A stretch of 5,145 nucleotides of DNA from positions 1-5,145 of the forward strand of contig VFHG01000222.1 in assembly GCA_009392075.1 (NCBI GenBank), read 5' to 3'. The position numbers and the translations under genes are program-made. The stretch is from SAR202 cluster bacterium. GTDB lineage: Bacteria; Chloroflexota; Dehalococcoidia; UBA3495. Below the pieces are notes generated by a model, which worked only from the letters and a program-made list of their open reading frames with translations, ran no database searches and was not told the origin of the DNA. Numbering within the stretch: the stretch's first letter is position 1; each line of letters opens with the position of its first letter. This document shows positions 1-4,634 of the stretch, piece by piece.

Positions 1-754
1 ACCAGCGGTCGTTTCCTTGGCAACGGTAGGCTCCATGAGGCGCGCCGCCTCCGTGCGGCTGCCGGTTGCCGGTGCGCTGGACATCGTTCTTGTTGACGCT
101 CAGCTCCAACGCCAACGGCCCCAGTAGGGTGGACATTGACTCCATCTGGGAGACGTCGATCCACTGCCCTCGGCCGGTGTGCGCTCTTTGAATCAGCGCC
201 AACAGTACGGCCTGTGCTCCGGCCATCCCGCCCACCGCGTCGCTATAGGCGCTGGCCGGGCCGCTGGGTCTGGTATCGGGAAACCCGGTCAAGTCGGTGA
301 ACCCGGACCAAGCTTGGAGGGTCTGGCCGTAGCTGACCCGGTCTTTCCAAGGCCCGGTGCGGCCGAAACCGGACATGCTGAGCATGATGATGTCGGGCCG
401 GATCCGGCGAATGCTCTCGTAATTCAAGCCCCAACTGGGCATCACTCGGCCACTGAAATTCTCGGCGACAACGTCGGACACGGACACCAGCCGCCGGGCC
501 AGTTCTTTCCCGGCTTCGGTCTTCATGTTCAAAGAGATGGACGATTTTCCGGCGTTCCAGTTATGCCGCTGGCCAAGACCACGGGCGGTGTTGGACGCCG
601 GCCCGCCGACCACGGCGAGGGCCTGGTTGGACTCAACCTTAATCACCTGGGCGCCTTGATCCGAGAGTATACGCGTTGCCGAGGGGCCGGCATGTATCCA
701 GGTAAAGTCCAACACCCGGATACCCTTGAGAGCGAGCGCTCCAGAGTCAGCCAT
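1..754 (-). CDS. CaiB/BaiF family class III CoA-transferase, C-terminus beyond the window
   Basis: Family III CoA-transferases move CoA between carboxylic acids in the cytoplasm through an aspartyl-CoA thioester. The reading frame is open from an ATG at 754 to the left edge: 251 residues of a family usually near 400. Residues 10-41 (KGIRVLDFT..., then QGAQVIKVES) match the conserved nucleotide/CoA-binding start of the family. SLNMKTEAGKEL (residues 74-85) and SGFGRTGPWKD (128-138) are further family blocks. Asp172, in AYSDAVGG, aligns with catalytic Asp169 of formyl-CoA transferase. GRGQWIDVSQMES (194-206) follows at the expected distance. The start lies one nucleotide after the stop of the upstream paralogue (TAG-C-ATG), with a weak G-rich stretch before it, so translation is probably coupled. 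It is the last gene seen in the operon. The family call is secure; the acid substrates cannot be named. Confidence 0.93.
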   Translation of the reverse strand, partial: MADSGALALKGIRVLDFTWIHAGPSATRILSDQGAQVIKVESNQALAVVGGPASNTARGLGQRHNWNAGKSSISLNMKTEAGKELARRLVSVSDVVAENFSGRVMPSWGLNYESIRRIRPDIIMLSMSGFGRTGPWKDRVSYGQTLQAWSGFTDLTGFPDTRPSGPASAYSDAVGGMAGAQAVLLALIQRAHTGRGQWIDVSQMESMSTLLGPLALELSVNKNDVQRTGNRQPHGGGAPHGAYRCQGNDRW

Positions 755-755
755 G

Positions 756-1985
756 CTAGATAGCCCCCGAGGCTATCAAGGCTTCAAATTCCTCGTCTGA
801 CAGCCTCAGTTCTTGGCAATAGACCTGCCGGTTGTGTTGGCCGGCCTGCGGCGCTGTGGTGGTCAACTGCCAGCCAGATTCAGAAAGCTTGTACGGAGCG
901 CCGGGATACACCATCTTGATACCGCTTTCTCGGTCAGTCACCTCTTGGTAGAAACCTCTAGCCCAAAGCTGTTCTATGTCCAGCAGTTCGCCAGCGGTGG
1001 TCACCGGGCCCCATGGATGATGGTTGGCCTGTCCCCATTCGGTGATCTCCTGGCGGGTGTGGGTCAATGTCCAGGCCTCAACCAGTTCTTCGATGTGTTC
1101 GCCGTGCTCGCCGCGGAGGATGAACCGGTCACCATATTTTTCGTCCATCAGGTCACCGGCCATGCCGTCCTTGTCCATCCAGGCCCGCAGGTCGTCCCAG
1201 GCCTTCTGGGTGTTGGTGGTGATGCTCACGAAGCCGTCGCGGCACTGCCAGGTCGCCACGAACTGGCCGCCGTGGCGAAACCCGCAGCGTATGGCATTTT
1301 CCCCGGTGTAGTTATAGGTGGTGTTCACGTGCTCGGTGGTGGTGGTTACGGCTTCCTGCATGGACACATCCACATGCTGGCCTTGGCCGGTGGCCAGTCG
1401 GTGGTAGAGGGCGATGAGGATGCCGATGAACGCACGGTTGGATGTGGTGTGGAAAGCCTGCAGTCCCCAGAGCTTGTTGGGCGGGGTGTCGGCCCATCCG
1501 GTGGCATACATGTAGCCGCCCATGGCGAAGCCCACCAGGTCGCTGCCTTTGTAGTCGCGGTAAGGGCCGGTCTTCCCAAATGGCGTTAGTGAGGCGTAGA
1601 CCAGCCCCGGATTTCCGTCACTCAGGCCCTCATATCCCAGTCCCTGGGAGTCTAGGTGCCCCGGCTGAAACGACTCTAAAAGAACATCGGCATTTCCGGC
1701 CAATCTCTGTAGTAGTTGGCGGCCGGAATCGGACCCGAGGTCGAGGGTGATGCTGCGTTTGTTGGTGTTGTAGTGCCGCCAGTTGAGGCTGTTCTCGGGA
1801 GCATCAACTCCTGCGACGAACGGCCCGGTGCGGCGCATGGCGTCCCCGCCTGGCGGTTCCACTTTGATGACGTCGGCGCCCACGTCAGCCAACAGCTTGC
1901 CGCAGTAGACACCCATGTCTCCAGATAGGTCTAATACCTGGATTCCGGTCAGAGGTTGGGAGATGTCTTCATCCGGCGTCGCCAA
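756..1985 (-). CDS. CaiB/BaiF family CoA-transferase paralogue lacking the usual catalytic Asp
   Basis: A full-length class III CoA-transferase fold of 409 residues, the normal family length. Visible family blocks are PLTGIQVLDL (11-20), VGADVIKVEPPGGD (35-48), NTNKRSITLDL (73-83), ASLTPFGKTGPYRDY (131-145), GILIALYHRLATGQGQHVDV (188-207) and a C-terminal AGQHNRQVY (381-389). Counting back from GILIAL, the place of formyl-CoA transferase Asp169 is occupied by Phe178/His179 (AFHTT, 177-181), with no Asp nearby. The neighbouring paralogue keeps this Asp. It may be the non-catalytic partner of a heteromer, or use different chemistry. The start is a TTG one nucleotide after the beta-subunit stop (TAG-A-TTG). 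It leaves only ten residues before the conserved PLTGI block, and the next Met (residue 24) would cut into that block. A weak GGAAAG precedes it inside the upstream gene. Substrate unknown. Confidence 0.92.
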   Translation of the reverse strand: MATPDEDISQPLTGIQVLDLSGDMGVYCGKLLADVGADVIKVEPPGGDAMRRTGPFVAGVDAPENSLNWRHYNTNKRSITLDLGSDSGRQLLQRLAGNADVLLESFQPGHLDSQGLGYEGLSDGNPGLVYASLTPFGKTGPYRDYKGSDLVGFAMGGYMYATGWADTPPNKLWGLQAFHTTSNRAFIGILIALYHRLATGQGQHVDVSMQEAVTTTTEHVNTTYNYTGENAIRCGFRHGGQFVATWQCRDGFVSITTNTQKAWDDLRAWMDKDGMAGDLMDEKYGDRFILRGEHGEHIEELVEAWTLTHTRQEITEWGQANHHPWGPVTTAGELLDIEQLWARGFYQEVTDRESGIKMVYPGAPYKLSESGWQLTTTAPQAGQHNRQVYCQELRLSDEEFEALIASGAI

Positions 1986-1986
1986 T

Positions 1987-2577
1987 CTAGGCTTTCCGGG
2001 GTCCCAGGTCCTTCTGCAAGCCGGCGATGGTCTCGTGTCTAGTCTTCTTCTGCCAACGGACCCGTTGGCTGATAGGGGTGTTTTCCACCTCCGGCGTAAC
2101 CTTCATGGTTACGAAGACCGGGCCGGGTTTGCTGAGTATCTCTTCGATGTTGTTAGTGAAGTCTTCCAGGTTGTCAAAAGAATAGGTCGATGGGTAGCCT
2201 GAGCCCTGGGCGATGACATCGTATTTGATATTTTGGGCGTTGGGCACCGGCTGACCGCCGGTGGTGGCGTAAACTCCGTTATCCAAGACAAAGTGATAGA
2301 AATTCTTGGGGTCTTTTTCGGCGATTGTCGGCAGCGCGCCCATGTTCATCAGGATGTCGCCTTCGGAGTCGAACAGGATGATCTTCTCGTCGGGCCTGGC
2401 CAGGGCAAGACCCAAGGCGAACGAAGCGTGGCCTCCCATGGCTGGGTCGCCCAGGGGCACGTCCCGGTCGGGCTGGTCGCTGAGGTTGATCCAATGGCGG
2501 CCGCCCCGGCCTGGAATCACCACGGCGTTGCCCCGGTAAGGTGCGAAGGCTTTGAACATATCTGCTGTCTGGAACAT
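1987..2577 (-). CDS. ThDP-dependent decarboxylase-like beta subunit (PP domain; sulfopyruvate/phosphonopyruvate decarboxylase type)
   Basis: The 196-residue protein is the C-terminal, cofactor-binding half of a thiamin-diphosphate enzyme, separate from its N-terminal half as in the ComD/ComE sulfopyruvate decarboxylase layout. PLGDPAMGGHASFALGLALA (41-60) is the helix-rich entry to the PP domain. DSEGDILMNMGALPTIAEKD (70-89) followed by LDNGVY (98-103) forms the diphosphate/metal motif. The end of the motif, with Asn100, is standard, and TTGGQP (105-110) is typical of the ComE/phosphonopyruvate group. The metal-binding Gly-Asp-Gly is Ser71-Glu72-Gly73 here, a conservative but uncommon change. 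The ATG start has AGAGG four bases upstream and lies 18 nt after the alpha-subunit stop. The two halves presumably assemble into one enzyme on a 2-oxo acid. Sulfopyruvate is only one possible substrate: no coenzyme M or sulfonate gene is visible nearby. Confidence 0.88.
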   Translation of the reverse strand: MFQTADMFKAFAPYRGNAVVIPGRGGRHWINLSDQPDRDVPLGDPAMGGHASFALGLALARPDEKIILFDSEGDILMNMGALPTIAEKDPKNFYHFVLDNGVYATTGGQPVPNAQNIKYDVIAQGSGYPSTYSFDNLEDFTNNIEEILSKPGPVFVTMKVTPEVENTPISQRVRWQKKTRHETIAGLQKDLGPRKA

Positions 2578-2595
2578 CAGTCCTCTACTAGGTCT

Positions 2596-3129
2596 CTAAT
2601 ATTGATTTGGGTTTCTCTGGACGAAACCGTGGTATTCATCGCCGATCAAGACCGCCACCGGCTGCTGGGTTTTTTCGGCCTGTTCGAAGGCCACGGCGAT
2701 CCGGTTGGCATCGGCGTCGCTCTCCACCAAGTAATACTTGATGCCAAAGGCGTGTAGGAAATGCTCGGTGTAGGTGGCTGCAGTGTCGGTGTCCACGCCG
2801 TGGCGTGTCCAGCCCCGGTAGCCAACCATCAAAACCACCGGAATGTCCATCCCCTTGACCCAGCCACGCAGTGAGTCACCCGACTCCATCAGGCCGGTGT
2901 TCTGGATCAAGATGACCGGTTTGGCTCCGCCAACCGACAGGCCGGACGCAGTGGAGAAAGCCTGGCCCTCCCGGCTGACCGCGATCAGGTCCAGGGAGGG
3001 TTCCTCTTGCAGCAACACGTACAGGAAGTTGGTCTCACTGTCCGGCAGCCAGACCACATGGGTCACTTTGTTGGCTTTCAGATGATCGATGATTGTTTGG
3101 GGGCTAAATCCGCCTTCTTGATCGGCCAA
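2596..3129 (-). CDS. ThDP-dependent decarboxylase-like alpha subunit (PYR domain; sulfopyruvate decarboxylase alpha type)
   Basis: This is the N-terminal, pyrimidine-binding half of the split ThDP enzyme: 177 residues, close to ComD-type subunits. Residues 19-34 (ANKVTHVVWLPDSETN) fit the first strand and loop. Glu54 in VSREGQA fits the conserved glutamate that activates the cofactor. GAKPVILIQNTGLMESGDSL (68-87) matches the MQNSGLGNS-type block of sulfopyruvate/phosphonopyruvate decarboxylases, and VGYRGW (102-107) the following strand. There is no central domain of the kind found in large decarboxylases; the partner PP domain is the next gene. The start is a TTG at 3129. An in-frame TAA lies four codons before it with no ATG or GTG between, and AAGAGG sits eight bases upstream, so a TTG start is nearly forced. 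The family is clear; the substrate is not, and a non-sulfonated 2-oxo acid is equally possible. Confidence 0.88.
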   Translation of the reverse strand: MADQEGGFSPQTIIDHLKANKVTHVVWLPDSETNFLYVLLQEEPSLDLIAVSREGQAFSTASGLSVGGAKPVILIQNTGLMESGDSLRGWVKGMDIPVVLMVGYRGWTRHGVDTDTAATYTEHFLHAFGIKYYLVESDADANRIAVAFEQAEKTQQPVAVLIGDEYHGFVQRNPNQY

Positions 3130-3137
3130 TGTGGGTA

Positions 3138-3143
3138 CCTCTT
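3138..3143 (-). promoter_or_regulatory. Ribosome binding site of the ThDP alpha subunit
   Basis: AAGAGG on the minus strand lies eight bases before the TTG at 3129. It supports that non-ATG start, which an upstream in-frame stop already confines. Confidence 0.6.
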
Positions 3144-3169
3144 AAACAGTTAGTCTGCTGGGACTGTGA

Positions 3170-4018
3170 CTAATCGATGAAATTCCTGATCTCTTTCAGC
3201 ACCAGGTCCGGATGCTCCATGGGCACGAAGTGGGAGCCGGCGCCCAGTTCCTTGAGCTGAAACCCTTTGGCTTCGCGTTGCAGGTGGTTCACCGCGGCGT
3301 CCTGTGGCGTCTGGGCGCCCTTGTAAGCGCCAACCAACAGAACGTACTCCCCACCCAGGCCTTTCAGCACTTGAGAAGTATCTAGGTCCCTTCGGCTCTC
3401 ATAGTATTCCTCTTCGACCGCGGGCTTGCACTTCAGTTCGACCGTGCCGTCGTCCAACGGACGGGTGTTGCCTTCGATGTAGTCGCCGAAGACCTCATCG
3501 GTCCAGGGCTTGAACACCCTGCGGCCCCGGTAGGCTTCGTACATCACTTCCCGGCTCTCCCATATGGTCCGTTTCTGCAGGGTCCGCTGCATCCGGATTT
3601 TCTGTTCTTCTGGAGTCAACAGCGCCATCGGGCTGTCACCAACTCTGGTGTCCACCAGTACTCCCTTGCTGATGATTCCGGGGACCATTGAGTCGGCAAT
3701 CAGCATCGACATTCCACCGGCGGAATGCCCGATACCTATCGACCCTTCAAGGCCCATGGTCTCGAGGACTGAGGCCACGTCAGCACCGATCTGTTGAAAG
3801 GTGAAGCCGCCTTCGGGGTGCTCGGTATTGCCGTGACCTCTGAGATCGAATGAATACACATGGTAGCTTTTGGCAAGGTCCCTGGCCGCGTTATTCCAGA
3901 TCTGGGAACACATGCCAACGGCATGAAACATCACTACGCTTGGGTTGCCGGGATTGCCCCATTCCAAATAATGGTGGTTGACCCCGCTTGACTCGACGAA
4001 TCTGCTTTCCGGTTGCAA
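3170..4018 (-). CDS. Alpha/beta-hydrolase fold protein
   Basis: A 282-residue single-domain alpha/beta-hydrolase, normal in length, with no signal peptide or membrane segment, so cytoplasmic. It is probably an esterase, lactonase or C-C hydrolase. SVVMFHAVGMCSQIW (27-41) is the oxyanion-loop region, with His-Ala where His-Gly is usual. VYSFDLRGHGNTEHP (54-68) is the family's D-RGHG block. GHSAGG (97-102) is the nucleophile elbow with Ser99. GAGSHFVPMEHPDLV (259-273) carries the catalytic His263. The usual acid after strand beta-7 is missing: VLLVGAYKGAQ (226-236) has Gly234 where Asp is expected. Asp123 (VLVDTR, after strand beta-6) or Asp240 could replace it. The start is TTG: a TAG lies directly before it in frame and AGGAG six bases upstream, so no longer version exists and the next Met is residue 30. 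It lies between the Rid protein and the ThDP subunits in one operon. Confidence 0.9.
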   Translation of the reverse strand: MQPESRFVESSGVNHHYLEWGNPGNPSVVMFHAVGMCSQIWNNAARDLAKSYHVYSFDLRGHGNTEHPEGGFTFQQIGADVASVLETMGLEGSIGIGHSAGGMSMLIADSMVPGIISKGVLVDTRVGDSPMALLTPEEQKIRMQRTLQKRTIWESREVMYEAYRGRRVFKPWTDEVFGDYIEGNTRPLDDGTVELKCKPAVEEEYYESRRDLDTSQVLKGLGGEYVLLVGAYKGAQTPQDAAVNHLQREAKGFQLKELGAGSHFVPMEHPDLVLKEIRNFID

Positions 4019-4024
4019 CTATTA

Positions 4025-4029
4025 CTCCT
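4025..4029 (-). promoter_or_regulatory. Ribosome binding site of the alpha/beta-hydrolase
   Basis: AGGAG on the minus strand ends six bases before the TTG at 4018. It supports a non-ATG start that cannot be moved upstream because TAG directly precedes it in frame. Confidence 0.7.
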
Positions 4030-4066
4030 GAATCGACGTTAAAAAGTTATCCCGGGGTGCAGGCGG

Positions 4067-4456
4067 TCAGTCGACCACCGCAACAATCTCCAACTGCACC
4101 AAAACGCCCGGTGGGAAGGCATCGTATTCGATGGCGTGACGAGCAGGACGGTCGTTTTCGTCCGGGAACATCTCCAGCCAGGGACGGTTGACTGCATCGC
4201 GCTGGGAACGGTCCTTCATATAGACCTTGATGGTGCCGACGTTCTTGGTGGTCGCTCCGGCGTTCTCCAGCATAGTCTTCATGTTGGCGAAGGCGAAAAC
4301 ACACTGGCTATCCAGGTCCTCAGGGACTTTGCCTGTCGATGGGTCGGCGCCTATGATGCCGCTGGAGAAGATCATATTGCCAACCCGCGCGCCCATGGGT
4401 ATCGGCGCTCCGTGCTGCACACCATCAACGTGTATCGAACGCCCCTTGTCAGCCAT
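4067..4456 (-). CDS. Rid/YjgF/YER057c/UK114 family protein
   Basis: A 129-residue Rid-superfamily protein; E. coli RidA has 128. Archetypal members are cytoplasmic trimers that hydrolyse reactive enamine/imine intermediates made by PLP enzymes; other branches have other roles, often inside catabolic operons. VGNMIFSSGIIGADPSTGKV (25-44) is the family core, followed by FANMKTMLENAGAT (56-69), VGTIKVYMKD (73-82) and RPARHAIEY (103-111). Arg106 fits RidA Arg105, which binds the substrate carboxylate. RidA Glu120 aligns with Gln121, and RidA Tyr17 with Ile19, so deaminase activity of the RidA type is not assured. The ATG at 4456 is preferred: GGGGGA ends four bases upstream. An in-frame TTG at 4477 would add seven residues but has AAGG directly touching it. 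This is the first gene of the operon. Confidence 0.92.
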   Translation of the reverse strand: MADKGRSIHVDGVQHGAPIPMGARVGNMIFSSGIIGADPSTGKVPEDLDSQCVFAFANMKTMLENAGATTKNVGTIKVYMKDRSQRDAVNRPWLEMFPDENDRPARHAIEYDAFPPGVLVQLEIVAVVD

Positions 4457-4460
4457 CGTG

Positions 4461-4466
4461 TCCCCC
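4461..4466 (-). promoter_or_regulatory. Ribosome binding site deciding the Rid-protein start
   Basis: GGGGGA on the minus strand lies four bases before the ATG at 4456. It favours this start over the in-frame TTG 21 bases upstream, whose only purine-rich stretch has no spacing. Confidence 0.5.
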
Positions 4467-4511
4467 GAATCACTCAACCTTAGGCAGGATACCTATAAGA
4501 ATGCCTCGGCA

Positions 4512-4539
4512 ATTATACCCGCCCTATCGAAGTCTTCAA
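4512..4539 (-). promoter_or_regulatory. Sigma-70-type promoter of the six-gene operon
   Basis: On the minus strand a -35 box TTGAAG (4539-4534; four of six consensus bases) and a perfect -10 box TATAAT (4517-4512) are separated by 16 nt. Transcription would start near 4505, giving a leader of about 49 nt before the Rid-protein ATG. No hairpin or riboswitch fold stands out in that leader. It is the only strong promoter seen upstream of the minus-strand genes, fitting one transcript for all six. A nearby TTGACC would be 25 nt from the -10 box, too far. Confidence 0.65.
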
Positions 4540-4589
4540 CCGGGTCAATCCATGAAAATAGCCAAGCTACCAGCGGTCAGATACAGTCG

Positions 4590-4598
4590 TGTTATTAT
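4590..4598 (+). promoter_or_regulatory. Extended -10 promoter for the amidohydrolase
   Basis: TGTTATTAT is a TG-N extended -10 element with TATTAT (five of six consensus bases, 4593-4598). No recognisable -35 box lies 16-18 nt upstream, which extended -10 promoters can tolerate. Transcription would start near 4605, about 30 nt before the ATG, leaving a short leader with the ribosome binding site. It is back to back with the operon promoter, their -10 boxes about 75 bp apart, so one regulator could serve both. Confidence 0.45.
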
Positions 4599-4622
4599 CT
4601 GGGCGTCAAAAATCGATATTTT

Positions 4623-4627
4623 GGAGG
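4623..4627 (+). promoter_or_regulatory. Ribosome binding site of the amidohydrolase
   Basis: GGAGG lies seven bases before the ATG at 4635, an ideal spacing. It fixes the start of the rightward gene. Confidence 0.85.
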
Positions 4628-4634
4628 CGCCATC

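Larger units (their letters stand above)
4457..4634. promoter_or_regulatory. Divergent intergenic control region
   Basis: 178 nt without a gene lie between the Rid protein (leftward) and the amidohydrolase (rightward). The region is AT-richer than the genes around it and holds both promoters. Between the two sets of promoter elements (about 4540-4589) there is room for a regulator site. The only symmetry noticed there is a short TAGC-CAA-GCTA (4559-4569), too small to call an operator. No regulator gene is present in the window. Confidence 0.6.

Noticed and set aside
179..763. 194-residue plus-strand open frame opposite the left CoA-transferase
   Set aside because: It lies antisense to a gene with clear family blocks, its translation shows no recognisable domain, and no ribosome binding site stands out; a GC-rich shadow frame.
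813..1589. 258-residue plus-strand open frame opposite the full-length CoA-transferase
   Set aside because: Long but antisense to a well-supported gene; the translation is Gly/Val/Ala-rich without motifs.
2233..2757. 174-residue plus-strand open frame crossing the alpha-beta subunit junction
   Set aside because: Spans two real minus-strand genes and their ribosome binding site; no domain in the translation.
1987..3129. Naming the ThDP pair comD/comE (sulfopyruvate decarboxylase, coenzyme M synthesis)
   Set aside because: Family resemblance is clear, but the cofactor motif differs and no coenzyme M or sulfonate gene is visible, so a substrate-specific name is not supported.
3146..3167. Inverted repeat ACAGT/ACTGT with a 12-nt loop between the hydrolase and the ThDP alpha subunit
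   Set aside because: Only five base pairs with a large loop and three Ts after it; too weak for a terminator within an evident operon.
4041..4056. T-run preceded by CCCGGG after the Rid gene on the minus strand
   Set aside because: CCCGGG is a loop-less palindrome and cannot form a terminator stem; the next gene follows within 48 nt.
4136..4483. 115-residue plus-strand open frame opposite the Rid gene
   Set aside because: Antisense shadow of a gene whose family match is clear; it also reads into the operon leader.
4559..4569. TAGC-CAA-GCTA inverted repeat between the divergent promoters
   Set aside because: Four-base arms occur by chance often; no second copy was found.
4607..4622. AT-rich near-palindrome around ATCGAT before the amidohydrolase ribosome binding site
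   Set aside because: Only the central six bases are truly symmetric; the flanking A and T runs do not pair in register.
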